From positions 310,001-374,000 of the forward strand of contig NZ_JAKPBU010000011.1 of NCBI RefSeq assembly GCF_022662495.1: a stretch of 64,000 bases of DNA, given 5' to 3'. This stretch comes from Lysobacter sp. M2-1. Lineage in GTDB: Bacteria > Pseudomonadota > Gammaproteobacteria > Xanthomonadales > Xanthomonadaceae. Both the position numbers and the translations under genes were made by a program. Positions 10,267-19,212 of this stretch are shown here, one piece after another (position 1 is the first letter of the stretch; each line of letters begins with the position of its first letter). Under the pieces are notes generated by a model, which searched no databases, was not told where the DNA came from, and saw only the letters and a program-made list of their open reading frames with translations.

Positions 10267-11076
10267 TTATGACGCGGCGAATCGTTCGCGGAAGAAGTCG
10301 TGCATCATCTCGAACGCGCGCTTGGCGGCGCGTTCGTTGTACAAGCAGTTGTCGTCGAGCGGGTTGTCCGCGTCCTCAGGCTGCGAGAAGCAGTGGCGCG
10401 CGCCGCTGAAATTGACGAACTGCCAATCGGCCTTGGCTGCCTTCATTTCCTTCTCGAAACCCATGATCTGTTCTGCCGTCACGCTGGTGTCGTCGGCGCC
10501 GTTCAGCGCGAGGATGGAACTCGTGATCGGTCCGTCGGCCGGACGGTAGCTGTCGAGATTGCCGTGGAAGCTCACCGCTCCGCCCGGCAGGTCCGCGCCC
10601 GAGCGCACCAGTTCCAGCACCACGCCGCCGCCGAAACAGAAGCCGAGCGCTCCTATCCTGGCCGCGTCCAGAGGCGCGGTGTCTGCTTGTGCCTTCAGCA
10701 CTTCGACCGCCCGCTGCGCGCGCGCGCGCAGGGTCTTGCCGCCGTCGACATAGGTCGCCCTGACCGCCGCCAGCGCCTGCGCATCGTCCTTCGGCCTGAT
10801 GTCCGAGCCGTAGAGATCCGCGATCAGCACCACGTAGTCGTCGCCGGCCACGCCCTTCGCCATCGCGATCGCATCCTGGGTCACGCCCATCCAGTTGGGC
10901 ATCATCACCAGTCCGGGACGCGTGATCGCATTGGCGTCGTCGTAAACCAGGACACCGCTGTAGCGCTCCTCTCCGATGGTCCACTCGACCGGTTTTTCCT
11001 GCATGGCCGCGTGCGCCGGCGCGGCCGTCAGAGCTATCGAAAGAGCGATCAGCACGCTACGCACAAATGGGGACAT
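10267..11076 (-). CDS. dienelactone hydrolase family protein, exported
   Basis: A 269-residue alpha/beta hydrolase of the dienelactone hydrolase family. A signal peptide (residues 1 to about 24, core VLIALSIALTAAP, cleavage near AHA) sends it to the periplasm. The nucleophile is Cys147 in GFCFGGG, the usual Cys variant of this family; His is in ARHCFSQPE and Asp in NGADDTSV. The substrate is unknown: exported members act on esters or lactones. ATG 11076 has GAGGAG 8 nt upstream; a GTG 9 nt before it is in frame but is overlapped by that site. It lies 60 bp downstream of murD2 on the same strand but has its own -10-like GCGCTAGGCT at 11106-11115, so it may be transcribed separately. Confidence 0.85.
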   Translation of the reverse strand: MSPFVRSVLIALSIALTAAPAHAAMQEKPVEWTIGEERYSGVLVYDDANAITRPGLVMMPNWMGVTQDAIAMAKGVAGDDYVVLIADLYGSDIRPKDDAQALAAVRATYVDGGKTLRARAQRAVEVLKAQADTAPLDAARIGALGFCFGGGVVLELVRSGADLPGGAVSFHGNLDSYRPADGPITSSILALNGADDTSVTAEQIMGFEKEMKAAKADWQFVNFSGARHCFSQPEDADNPLDDNCLYNERAAKRAFEMMHDFFRERFAAS

Positions 11077-11136
11077 CGATCCCACTCCTCGCCAGATCCG
11101 GGGCTAGCCTAGCGCAGGCGGCGCGGCGTGGAGAAG

Positions 11137-12567
11137 TCAGGCGATGCCGAGGCCGGGAATGGCGCTGATGGCGTCCGGGTCGAAGCCGGCAAGCTGGGCG
11201 AAGTGGCGGCCGCGGGCGACATAGTCGCGATATGCGCCGAAGCTGGGCGCACCGGGCGAGAGCAGCATCACTCCCTCCCCGCCGAGCGCCGCCCGGGCCG
11301 CCTCCACTGCGCCTGCCAGGTCGCTTGCCTCGAGCAGCCGGAAGCCAGCCTTCCCAGTCAGCGGTGCCAGCAACTGGTGAATCCGCGGCCCGTTCTGTCC
11401 CATGGTCGCAATGACGGCCGGCGCATGGGTGGACATCGCCTCGGCGAACGGTGTCCAGTCGAGTCCGCGGTCGTGACCACCTAACAGGATCGCGACCCGG
11501 CGGTCGTTAAACACGTCCAGCGCGGCTAGGCTGGCGTGCGGGGTGGTGCTGATGGAATCGTTCACCCACAGCAGGCCATCGCGCACGCCCAGGGTCTGCA
11601 GCCGGTTCGGCAGCGGCTGGAAGTGTTCGGCCTGAGAGGCAAGCGCGGCCGCGTCCAGCCCAAGCGCCTCGAGTGCGGTCAGCACCGCACACAGATTGCC
11701 GCGGTTGTGGCGTCCCGGCAGCGATACCAGCCGGGTATCGAGGATCCTGGCCTCGCCGCGGAACAGATCATCGCCGCGCAGATGCCAGCCGGCCTCGGTG
11801 CCGTACCAGCGCACATCGGATCCGGGAAGTCGCAGGGCGGCCAGCACCGGATCGTTCGCATTGAGCACGGCAAGGCGCGGCCTGGCCTCCGTCAACAACG
11901 CGAGCTTGTCCTGCACGTATCGCTGCTCGCCGCGATGCCAGTCCAGATGCTCGGGAAAGACATTGGTAACGATCGCCAGGTGTGGACGCACGCCGGAGGC
12001 CGCAACGTCGCGCGTCTGGTAACTGGACAATTCGATGGCCCAGTACTCGGCCTGTCCAGCGAGCAATTCGAGCAGAGGCAGGCCGATATTGCCGGCCAGC
12101 GCGGTGCGCAACCCGCCCGCCCGCAGCAGGTGCGCCAGCAGCGCCGTCGTGGTGCTCTTGCCCTTGGTTCCGGTGACGCAAAGCGTGCGTGCCTCGGGAC
12201 GTTCGGCAAACCACAATGCGGTGCCGCCCACGAAACACGTGCCCCGTTCGGCTGCCGCGACGGCTTCAGGACCGTATGGGCTTATCCCGGGCGACTTGAT
12301 CACCACATCGAAAGCGGCTAAGCGGTCGGCCGACACCTCGTGTTCGGTCGATAGCAGCCGATCGCCCAGTGCAAGCGCATCGGCAGCCTCGTCGGGATTG
12401 CAGAACAGCGTCAGGCCGCCCGGGTAGGGCGGTTGCGCTTCCGGGTTCCGGTGCTGCACGACCAGGCCGCGCAGCGCGCGATATGCCGCCCTGCCCTCGC
12501 GACCCCAGCCCCAGAGCGCGACCTTTCGGCCTGCCAGGTCTCCCAGCCTAAGCGGCGAACAGCGCAC
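11137..12567 (-). CDS. murD2: UDP-N-acetylmuramoyl-L-alanine--L-glutamate ligase
   Basis: A Mur ligase of about 476 residues. The ATP-binding loop GTKGKST is at about residues 133-139, followed by [20 protein letters not shown] and the [10 protein letters not shown] segment; the C-terminal domain carries [12 protein letters not shown]. Family knowledge: in Xanthomonas oryzae MurD2 adds L-glutamate, not D-glutamate, to UDP-MurNAc-L-Ala, and MurL then epimerises it. I call MurD2 instead of MurD because the gene follows murL directly. The start is unsure: GTG 12567 is my choice and overlaps the last 20 bp of murL; the longer frame upstream is murL shadow. Confidence 0.88.
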   Translation of the reverse strand: MRCSPLRLGDLAGRKVALWGWGREGRAAYRALRGLVVQHRNPEAQPPYPGGLTLFCNPDEAADALALGDRLLSTEHEVSADRLAAFDVVIKSPGISPYGPEAVAAAERGTCFVGGTALWFAERPEARTLCVTGTKGKSTTTALLAHLLRAGGLRTALAGNIGLPLLELLAGQAEYWAIELSSYQTRDVAASGVRPHLAIVTNVFPEHLDWHRGEQRYVQDKLALLTEARPRLAVLNANDPVLAALRLPGSDVRWYGTEAGWHLRGDDLFRGEARILDTRLVSLPGRHNRGNLCAVLTALEALGLDAAALASQAEHFQPLPNRLQTLGVRDGLLWVNDSISTTPHASLAALDVFNDRRVAILLGGHDRGLDWTPFAEAMSTHAPAVIATMGQNGPRIHQLLAPLTGKAGFRLLEASDLAGAVEAARAALGGEGVMLLSPGAPSFGAYRDYVARGRHFAQLAGFDPDAISAIPGLGIA

Positions 12568-13966
12568 GCACGCGCTCCCACAGCGCAGGCGGGATGGCAT
12601 GTTCCTGGTCGATCTGCAGCAGCGCGGCCACATCGAGTTCGGCCGCTTCCAGCTGGGGCAGGATTTCGAGGGCGAAGCGCTCGACCACCGCATCCTCGCG
12701 CCATTCCGGCCGCGCGGCCAGGGCGGCCATCGCCGCGCGCGATTCCCTGCCTTCTCCCACGCACTCGAAGGGCTTGTGGTCCTGGTACTCGAGCAGCGCG
12801 TCGTAGCCAGGCACCTGGGCCGGATCGTCGAGCAGGTTGCGGCCGAAAATGCCGACCAGCCGGGGCTTGGGCATGAACGGCGCCAATGCCAGGAATACGA
12901 AGTGGCATTTCGGGCACACCCCGCACCAGCGATTGGCCGGCCGTTCGCCGAGCAGGTGGAAGTTGCGGTTGCAGCTGGAGAAATGCGCGTCGTAGCGCTC
13001 GGTCTTTGCGAACTGGCGGGCGACCGCGAGTTCGCTCAACGATCGCAGCAGCGAGTAGTAGCGCAGATCCGCCGCAACGTGTCGGCGCACATGCAAGGCG
13101 AAACCATGTTCGAACGCCCAGCCCTTCGACCACTGATGGTTGACCTCGCCTGTGCCGGCGATCTGGCTGCCGTAGCTGGCCGAACGCTCGTTGGAAAACA
13201 CCACGTGGTTGGCGTCCTCCAGCACCGCGGCGAGCACCAGGATCGCGGAGTTGATCGCGGTGACCGGGATATGCCCGTTCCACGCGCCCTGGCGGTTGAG
13301 TTCGAACAGCTGCGGCGCCAGCTGCCGGTCGATGTTGAGCATCGGCAGACCGGTCCGCTCCGCGCACGCCCGGATCAGCTGCGACCCGCCGATCCAGGTC
13401 ACCTGCTGCGGAACGCCGGCCGCACGCAGCGCCTCGATGCTGACCAGCGAATCCTTGCCGCCACCGATCGCCACCAATGCCTGTTCACGCAGGCCCAACG
13501 GCGGCGCCGTGACGGCACTTCCATCCGCGAGTGACGGCTGCGATGCAGGCTCATGCTGAACGGCCTTCCCAACTGCAGCCGTTGCAACGGGAAAGCGGAT
13601 CCGCCCACGCAGCGTGAGTCCATTGCGGTAGGCGAACTCGCCCAGCCCGTTGACGTACACCTCCTCCAGGAATGCTGCGGTTTCCGCATCGATCGCATAG
13701 CCGTCGATGCGGATCTCAGGCGGTACCGCGGCCTTGTAGTAGCTCACTCCACTGATCAAGTGCAGCAGCCGCAGCGCCTGTTCCACCGCCTCGGCTCTGG
13801 GACCATCGATCACGAACGGCGCTCCGGGGATGCTGATCGTCTCGACCAGTTCCGGGCCGTCGTCGAACGCATACGCCAGCCGCGCCACGCCCGTCGCCGC
13901 ATCGAAGCTGCAAGCAACGAAGCGGAAGCAGGCGACGCCCTCACGGTCGAAGATCCGCTCAGTCAT
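12548..13966 (-). CDS. murL: UDP-N-acetyl-alpha-D-muramoyl-L-alanyl-L-glutamate epimerase
   Basis: Works after MurD2: it converts the terminal L-Glu of UDP-MurNAc-L-Ala-L-Glu to D-Glu, using ATP, which replaces the usual glutamate racemase MurI. The 472-residue product has a PP-loop-like nucleotide motif, [11 protein letters not shown] (about residues 167-177), in keeping with an AMP-forming activation step, and cysteine-containing segments [16 protein letters not shown] and [10 protein letters not shown] typical of this family. Start: ATG 13966 has GGAG 10 nt upstream, whereas an ATG 9 nt earlier sits only 1 nt after it; 13966 also overlaps the stop region of the aspartate kinase fusion, so translation is probably coupled. 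Identification relies on the described Xanthomonas enzyme. Confidence 0.88.
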   Translation of the reverse strand: MTERIFDREGVACFRFVACSFDAATGVARLAYAFDDGPELVETISIPGAPFVIDGPRAEAVEQALRLLHLISGVSYYKAAVPPEIRIDGYAIDAETAAFLEEVYVNGLGEFAYRNGLTLRGRIRFPVATAAVGKAVQHEPASQPSLADGSAVTAPPLGLREQALVAIGGGKDSLVSIEALRAAGVPQQVTWIGGSQLIRACAERTGLPMLNIDRQLAPQLFELNRQGAWNGHIPVTAINSAILVLAAVLEDANHVVFSNERSASYGSQIAGTGEVNHQWSKGWAFEHGFALHVRRHVAADLRYYSLLRSLSELAVARQFAKTERYDAHFSSCNRNFHLLGERPANRWCGVCPKCHFVFLALAPFMPKPRLVGIFGRNLLDDPAQVPGYDALLEYQDHKPFECVGEGRESRAAMAALAARPEWREDAVVERFALEILPQLEAAELDVAALLQIDQEHAIPPALWERVRALFAA

Positions 13967-16577
13967 CGATGACATGCTCCAGGGGCAACCCGCGCAGGTT
14001 GTAGGTATTGCTCATGACGCGGCCATAGGCGCCGGCATCGGCAATGAGCACGATATCGTCCTCGCGGGTCGCCGCAGGCAGGCGACGCGCAGTGCCGAAC
14101 ACGTCGCTGGATTCGCAGATCGGTCCGACCACGTCGCAAGGCGCCTCATGCGCCTCGTCGAGCCGGCTGAGATTGTGGATGGCATGGTAAGCACCGTACA
14201 GCGCCGGCCGCATCAGCGTGTGCATGCCCGCATCCAGGCCAACCCGGTGCACGCCCTGTTTCTCGACCACCTGGGTGACGCGGGCCAGCAGCACTCCGCT
14301 TTCGGCGACCAGATAGCGGCCCGGCTCGATCGCCAGCGCATAGCGCGGATAGGCCGTCTTGATCTCCGCGATGCCGTCCGCCCACGCATCGAGGTCGAAC
14401 GGTTCGGCATCGGGCTTGTACGGAATCGGCAAGCCGCCGCCGATGTCGATCGTTTCCACCGTGCCGATGCCATCGGCGAAGCCGGCCAGTTCGGCATACA
14501 CCTCGCGCCAGTGCACCGGCAGCTCGATGCCGCTGCCCAGGTGCGCATGCAGGCCGGTGATCCGGATGTCGAGCCTGCCTGCTTCGGACACGAAGTCGTC
14601 AAAGGCCAGCAGCGGCAGGCCGAACTTCGAAGCGATGCCGCCGGTGACGACCTTGGCGTGATGGCCATCGCCGCGTCCCAGGTCCAGGCGCAGCCAGAGC
14701 GCACGCTCGCGGAAGGTGTCCGGCCAGCGCCGCAGCGCCTCGACGTTGTCGAGAGTGACGGTCACCCCACGCGCGAACGCGGCATCGTATTCGCGGCGCG
14801 GCGCGAAGCTGGGCGTGAACAGCACCCGCGCCGGGTCCAGGTCTGCGATTTCCGCGAACGCGTGTTCGAGCTCGCCCTGCGACACGCATTCGATCCCGAA
14901 GCCTTCGGCATACAGCGCACGCAGCAGGTCTGGATGCGAATTGGCTTTGATCGCGTAGTAAGGCCTGTCGATCGCGGCGATGCCGCGCAGCGATCGCGCG
15001 CGGGCGCGCACCGTCGGCAAGTGGTAGACGTAGGTGGGCGTGGGCGCGGCGGCGATCGCCAGGAGCGCCTGCCGCTGTGCCTGCCACCAGGGCGTCGGGC
15101 GCACCGGCCGGCCATGGGCGAGTTCGCGCCAGCTCGGCCCGAACACGCTTTCGTCGCCCACCGGCATCGCCTCGCTGTCGATCAGCTCGGCGTGCAGCTG
15201 CGCGACCATGCCTTCGGCATCGGCCTCGTCGATGACGAAGGTGAGGTTGAGATCGTTGGAAGACTGCGAGATGAGGTGGACCCGCTCGCGTCCGAATGCG
15301 GCCCAGATGTCGGACAGACGGTGCAGCAGCGAGCGCATGCCGCGCCCCACCAGGGTGATCGCCGCGCAGGGCGCGATCACCTTCACCCGGCATATCTGCG
15401 TGAGATCCTCGGACAGTTTGGCCAGCACGTCGGTGCTGACCAGGTTCTCGCTCGGGTCGAGCGATACCGTGACGTTGGTTTCCGACGAGCTGATCAGGTC
15501 CACCGACAGGCCATGCCGCTTGAAGCGTTCGAACACATCGGCCAGGAAGCCGACCTGCTGCCACATGCCGATGCTCTCCATCGACACCAGCACGATGCCA
15601 TTGCGGCGGCTGACGGCCTTGACGCCGGAGACGGTCGCGGCGCTGGAATCGATGCGCGTGCCCGGCAGGTCCGGGCGCTCGGTGTCGAGGATCGCCATCG
15701 GAACGCGCGCGTCGCGACAGGGTCCGATCGAACGCGGGTGCAGCACCTTGGCGCCGGTGGTCGCGATCTCCTGCGCCTCGGCATAGTCCAGCCGCGCCAG
15801 CAGGCGCGCATCGGGCACCTCGCGCGGATTCGCGCTGAACATTCCGGGCACGTCGGTCCAGATTTCCACGCGGCGCGCTTTGAGCAGGGCGCCGAAGTAG
15901 GCCGCCGAAGTGTCCGAGCCGCCACGGCCCAGGATCGCGGTTCCGCCTTCGGCATGGCGGGCGATGAAGCCCTGGGTTAGCAGCATGCGCGCAGGCTGCG
16001 CCGCGAACCGGGTCCGCCAGGCGTCGTCGGCCGCCTGACGGCACGATACTGACAACCGCGTCGACCAGGCGTTCTGGTTCGGCAGCGCCACCGCGTCGAG
16101 CCAGTCGCGCGCATCGCACCAGCCGAAATCCAGACCCTGCGCGCGCAGGTAGGCCGCGCCCAGGGTGGAAGACAGCAGCTCGCCCTGGCCCAGCATCTCC
16201 GCCTGCCAGTCCAGCGCACGCGAGGCAGCGCGCTCATCCTGGCCCAGGCTCCGGAGCGCGGCGAGGCGTTCGTGCAGCACGGCGTCCGGATCCAGCCCGA
16301 GCTCCGCGCAGAACGTGCGGTGGCGCTCGACCAGCGCATCGATCCGGGCGGAGATACCGTCGTTCGCACCCACCTGTGCGCAGGCGATCGCCTGCAACTC
16401 ATTGGTTACACCTGAAAGCGCCGATACCACCACCAGCACGCGCGCGTGCTCCGCGCGCTGCGCCGCGATCTTTCCAACGGTGTCCCAGCGATGTCGTTTC
16501 GACACGCTGGTGCCGCCGAACTTGAGCACGATCCAGGCTTCGGCTTGCGCGCCATCGAAAGACAGGTGGGAGGACAT
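13959..16577 (-). CDS. bifunctional aspartate kinase / diaminopimelate decarboxylase
   Basis: An 872-residue fusion that performs the first and last steps of lysine synthesis. Residues about 12-480 are aspartate kinase: VLKFGGTSVS with Lys19, GRGGSDTSAA, WTDVPGMFSANPR, then two ACT regulatory repeats (about 325-480). Residues about 510-872 are the PLP-dependent decarboxylase: Lys544 in YYAIKANSHP binds PLP, with ECVSQGELEHA, IDIGGGLPIPY and CESSD of the active site. Such fusions are known in Xanthomonas and Xylella. ATG 16577 (MSSHLSF) was chosen because family similarity starts there. It is first in a run with murL and murD2. Feedback control by lysine or threonine through the ACT domains is expected but not visible. 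Confidence 0.94.
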   Translation of the reverse strand: MSSHLSFDGAQAEAWIVLKFGGTSVSKRHRWDTVGKIAAQRAEHARVLVVVSALSGVTNELQAIACAQVGANDGISARIDALVERHRTFCAELGLDPDAVLHERLAALRSLGQDERAASRALDWQAEMLGQGELLSSTLGAAYLRAQGLDFGWCDARDWLDAVALPNQNAWSTRLSVSCRQAADDAWRTRFAAQPARMLLTQGFIARHAEGGTAILGRGGSDTSAAYFGALLKARRVEIWTDVPGMFSANPREVPDARLLARLDYAEAQEIATTGAKVLHPRSIGPCRDARVPMAILDTERPDLPGTRIDSSAATVSGVKAVSRRNGIVLVSMESIGMWQQVGFLADVFERFKRHGLSVDLISSSETNVTVSLDPSENLVSTDVLAKLSEDLTQICRVKVIAPCAAITLVGRGMRSLLHRLSDIWAAFGRERVHLISQSSNDLNLTFVIDEADAEGMVAQLHAELIDSEAMPVGDESVFGPSWRELAHGRPVRPTPWWQAQRQALLAIAAAPTPTYVYHLPTVRARARSLRGIAAIDRPYYAIKANSHPDLLRALYAEGFGIECVSQGELEHAFAEIADLDPARVLFTPSFAPRREYDAAFARGVTVTLDNVEALRRWPDTFRERALWLRLDLGRGDGHHAKVVTGGIASKFGLPLLAFDDFVSEAGRLDIRITGLHAHLGSGIELPVHWREVYAELAGFADGIGTVETIDIGGGLPIPYKPDAEPFDLDAWADGIAEIKTAYPRYALAIEPGRYLVAESGVLLARVTQVVEKQGVHRVGLDAGMHTLMRPALYGAYHAIHNLSRLDEAHEAPCDVVGPICESSDVFGTARRLPAATREDDIVLIADAGAYGRVMSNTYNLRGLPLEHVIDD

Positions 16578-16651
16578 AGAATGCGTGTTCGCCCGCCGCG
16601 CGGGCACGAGCGCGCAATTCTACGACGAAGCCCGTCTTTCGAAGAGTCCCG

Positions 16652-17527
16652 ATGCCCCGACGCCGATATCTGCAACTCGATGTGTTCGCCAGCCGTGCCG
16701 GCGACGGCAATCCGCTGGCCGTGGTGCTCGACGCCGAGGGCCTCGACGATGCATCGATGCAGGCGATCGCGCGCTGGACGCGCCTGCCGGAAACCACGTT
16801 CGTGTTCGCCGCTCCCAGGCCAACGGCAAGCTACGGCATCCGCATCTTCAGCCCGCGCCGCGAGGTGCCCTTCGCCGGGCATCCCAGCGTCGGCACGGCG
16901 CACGCGGCTCTCTCGGCGGGGATCGCTCAGCCCCGCGACGGCCTGCTGGTGCAGGCCGGCATCGCTGGCGACCTGCCGCTGCTGGTTTCCGGCGAAGGCC
17001 CCACCCGCACCATCGCCGTGCGCACGCCACGGGCCCGGGTGATGGAAATTGCAGACGGCGACGATCCACGCCTGCGAGGCGCATTGGCAGGTATACCGCT
17101 GGGCACCCTTCCGCCGGCGCTGATGGATGGCGGACGCCGCTGGTGGCTGGCGGAGATCGCCGACGAGACGACGCTGCGTAGCGCTACCCCGGATTGGGAT
17201 GCGATCGGCAGGCTCGCCCACGACACCGACAGCATGGGCCTGTGCGTGTTCGCCCGCAGCAACGATCCGGTCTATTACCTGGCCGTGCGTGCCTGGGTCG
17301 GCGCACCGGCCGCGTTCGAGGACGCGGCCTCCGGCGCGGCCAACGCCACCCTGGCCGCATGGCTCGCCTCCCAGGATGCCCTGCCGGGCGATACCGGGTT
17401 TTACCGGGTCAGTCAGGGCCGCGAGGTCGGCCACGACGCGATCATCGAGTTGCAGGTGGACGCGGATGGGGAGGTCTGGTCCGGCGGGCGCGTCGTCACG
17501 GTCGTGGGAGGTCATATCGACTGGTAG
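16652..17527 (+). CDS. PhzF family isomerase-like protein
   Basis: A 291-residue protein of the PhzF (phenazine biosynthesis) superfamily, a diaminopimelate-epimerase-like fold of two similar halves. Seen: QLDVFASRAGDGNPLAVVL at the N-terminus, the conserved Glu47 in LPETTFVF used as the catalytic acid/base in PhzF, FSPRREVPFAGHPSVGTAHA, and the second-half FEDAASGAANATLAAWL. No other phenazine gene is nearby, so the substrate is unknown; most chromosomal relatives are uncharacterised. It is divergent from the aspartate kinase fusion (75 bp between starts). A REP-like repeat and a strong terminator follow. Confidence 0.85.
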   Translation: MPRRRYLQLDVFASRAGDGNPLAVVLDAEGLDDASMQAIARWTRLPETTFVFAAPRPTASYGIRIFSPRREVPFAGHPSVGTAHAALSAGIAQPRDGLLVQAGIAGDLPLLVSGEGPTRTIAVRTPRARVMEIADGDDPRLRGALAGIPLGTLPPALMDGGRRWWLAEIADETTLRSATPDWDAIGRLAHDTDSMGLCVFARSNDPVYYLAVRAWVGAPAAFEDAASGAANATLAAWLASQDALPGDTGFYRVSQGREVGHDAIIELQVDADGEVWSGGRVVTVVGGHIDW

Positions 17528-17577
17528 CGCGCGCGGCGCGCCTCTTCCGTGCTGCGGCGCGTTGCACCCGCCATCCT

Positions 17578-17647
17578 GTAGGAGCGGCGTAAGCCGCGAG
17601 CTTTTGGCGCGATACGGCGAACAGTTTGCGATTCACGCCGCTCCTAC
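17578..17647. repeat. REP-like inverted repeat pair
   Basis: Thirteen-base perfect arms, GTAGGAGCGGCGT at 17578-17590 and its reverse complement at 17635-17647, bracket a 44-bp core; the left unit has its own inner stem (GCGGC GTAA GCCGC). It belongs to the same GAGCGGC repeat class as copies near 37.3 and 58.1 kb. It lies between convergent genes. Confidence 0.7.
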
Positions 17648-17664
17648 GGAAGCGCTCCCCAAAA

Positions 17665-17693
17665 GACGAAGGGGCCCGGAGGGCCCCTTCGTC
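17665..17693. terminator. strong bidirectional hairpin terminator
   Basis: A 13-bp perfect stem (GACGAAGGGGCCC at 17665-17677 with its complement at 17681-17693) closed by a 3-nt loop, preceded by AAAA on the plus strand, which reads TTTT after the stem on the minus strand. It separates the convergent PhzF and glycine-zipper genes and can serve both. Confidence 0.8.
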
Positions 17694-17710
17694 GTTCCTG
17701 CGCGGCGCGG

Positions 17711-18415
17711 TTACTGCGGCCGCACGTCGACCAGCACCCGGATCCGGTCGCCGGGATGGTAATTGGTGCGCGCGGTGTATTCGCGGCCGGCGTATTCATA
17801 GGTCACGTCGTAGGCGTTGGCGCCCACTCCACCGGTTCCGTAGCTGTCGTAGTAGCGGTCATCCGGCACCGGGTCGCAGACGGTCACGGTACCGGCGCGC
17901 GGGTAGCGATCGCGCACGCTGTTCTCGTACACCTTCTGGCCCGCGATACCGCCGACCATCGAACCGATGGCCGAGGTGGCATAGCGTGCCGATCCTCCGC
18001 CGACCTGGCTGCCGATCACGGCGCCGACGACGCCACCGAGCACCGTAGCCACCGTACGACCGGTATTGGTTCCGCGATAGCCACGATCGTAGCCGTCGTT
18101 GTCGTAGTAGCGGTCGCGGTCGTAGTAGCCATCGTCGCGATAGCCGTCGTTGTAACCATCGTTGCGATACCCGCCTGCGTAGGTGTCCTGGCGCTGGTAG
18201 CAGCGCTGGGACGAGCTCACCGAAGACGAGCGGTAGCCGTCGACCACGGGGCGCACGCTGAGTACGCGGGCATAAGCATAGGTCGGGCCCTGGGACGCGT
18301 TTCCGTAGCGGGTGTCATACGGGTCGCGACCGTTGTCGTAATAGGTCTGCGCCGACGCATTGCCGACGACTGCGGCCAGGCCAAGGGCGAGGATCGAGGC
18401 GGAAAGCCGGTTCAT
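17711..18415 (-). CDS. glycine-zipper 2TM domain protein with Tyr/Asp/Arg-rich linker
   Basis: A 234-residue envelope protein. A signal peptide (residues 1-22, cleavage after ASA) is followed by a low-complexity tract with repeated DGYYDRD/NDGYRDD units (about residues 75-115), then a glycine-zipper segment VLGGVVGAVIGSQVGGG and SAIGSMVGGIAG, as in SlyB/17-kDa-antigen proteins. A C-terminal region of about 70 residues ends YHPGDRIRVLVDVRPQ. Probably associated with the outer membrane or periplasm; its role is unknown. The start at ATG 18415 has GGAG 7 nt upstream. The tract comes from a run of near-repeated codons at about 18060-18180, a likely site of length variation. Confidence 0.75.
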   Translation of the reverse strand: MNRLSASILALGLAAVVGNASAQTYYDNGRDPYDTRYGNASQGPTYAYARVLSVRPVVDGYRSSSVSSSQRCYQRQDTYAGGYRNDGYNDGYRDDGYYDRDRYYDNDGYDRGYRGTNTGRTVATVLGGVVGAVIGSQVGGGSARYATSAIGSMVGGIAGQKVYENSVRDRYPRAGTVTVCDPVPDDRYYDSYGTGGVGANAYDVTYEYAGREYTARTNYHPGDRIRVLVDVRPQ

Positions 18416-18531
18416 CTGCATGCTCCAGCGCCAGCGGAGTGCGGCGCCCGTGCATCGTCCAGCCGCAACGGTAAAGCCGTGCTGAATCGAACCGGCTGCA
18501 GCGCAAAGCGCGCCGCCGCATGCGCTCGCGT

Positions 18532-19212
18532 TTACCTCGCCGACAGCCACGCAACGACCTGCGCCGCGACAGCAGACGCCTGGCGCCCGAGCAACGGACC
18601 CACATGGCTCGCTTCCGGCAGCCCGATCCTGGTCGCGGCGAGCTGGTCCATGAATGCTTCAGTCATTTCCGCCGGCACATCGCGGTCCTGGCCGGAAATC
18701 ACGCACAGGGTCGGAACCAGCGGGGCGTCGGTATCGATCCCGGCATGGGCTTCGCGCAGCACCCGCCCACTTTCGTCGCGCCAGTTCCGGAACGCGTACA
18801 TTGCCGTGACTGGATCCGCGTCGGGCAGGGCTGCCCGGGTCGAAGCCAGGCGCGCATCGCCGTGCCAGCGCACCACCGCCGGCCATTCCTGCAGCGGCAG
18901 CCTTGCATGCCATGGACGCGGCGGAAGCGGATTCACCAGCACCAGGGCATCGGCTTCACTAGCCACCTGCAACGCGAGCAACCCGCCCATGCTGGCGCCG
19001 ACCACGGCACGAGGCCTGCTCAGGTCGGACAGGGCGGCTCGTACCTGTGCGGCGTAGTCTGAAAACGAGGTCGCCGCCAGACCGGCAACGGACGGTTGCA
19101 GGTCCGGCGCATGCGCATTGATGTGGCCAGCTGCAAAGACCTCGCGCCAGACGTTCCATTCCCACCCCCCGCCGCCCGCACCATGGAGCAGCAGGGCTGT
19201 GCGGATGCTCAC
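18532..19212 (-). CDS. alpha/beta hydrolase
   Basis: A 226-residue alpha/beta hydrolase. Seen: LLLHGAGGGGWEWNVW (oxyanion hole), the nucleophile elbow VVGASMGGLLAL with Ser, and the His in PEASHVGPLLG. There is no signal peptide, so it should be cytoplasmic; the substrate is unknown. The start is GTG 19212, overlapping the TGA of the upstream LysR gene as GTGA, so the two are translationally coupled. The much longer frame upstream is antisense to the LysR gene and was dropped. Confidence 0.8.
   Translation of the reverse strand: MSIRTALLLHGAGGGGWEWNVWREVFAAGHINAHAPDLQPSVAGLAATSFSDYAAQVRAALSDLSRPRAVVGASMGGLLALQVASEADALVLVNPLPPRPWHARLPLQEWPAVVRWHGDARLASTRAALPDADPVTAMYAFRNWRDESGRVLREAHAGIDTDAPLVPTLCVISGQDRDVPAEMTEAFMDQLAATRIGLPEASHVGPLLGRQASAVAAQVVAWLSAR

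Noticed and set aside
11137-12567. canonical murD
   Set aside because: The motifs also fit MurD, but direct linkage to murL makes MurD2 the better call; a canonical MurD would be expected in the dcw cluster.
13830-15980. 716-codon plus-strand reading frame opposite the AK-DAPDC gene
   Set aside because: It is antisense to a clear gene, lacks any recognisable domain and has the His/Arg/Asp-rich composition expected of the complement of GC-rich coding DNA.
16652-17527. phenazine biosynthesis cluster
   Set aside because: Only a PhzF-like gene is present; no phzA/B/D/E/G neighbours.
17578-17647. CRISPR-like repeat
   Set aside because: Only a single facing pair with no spacer array; fits the REP class.
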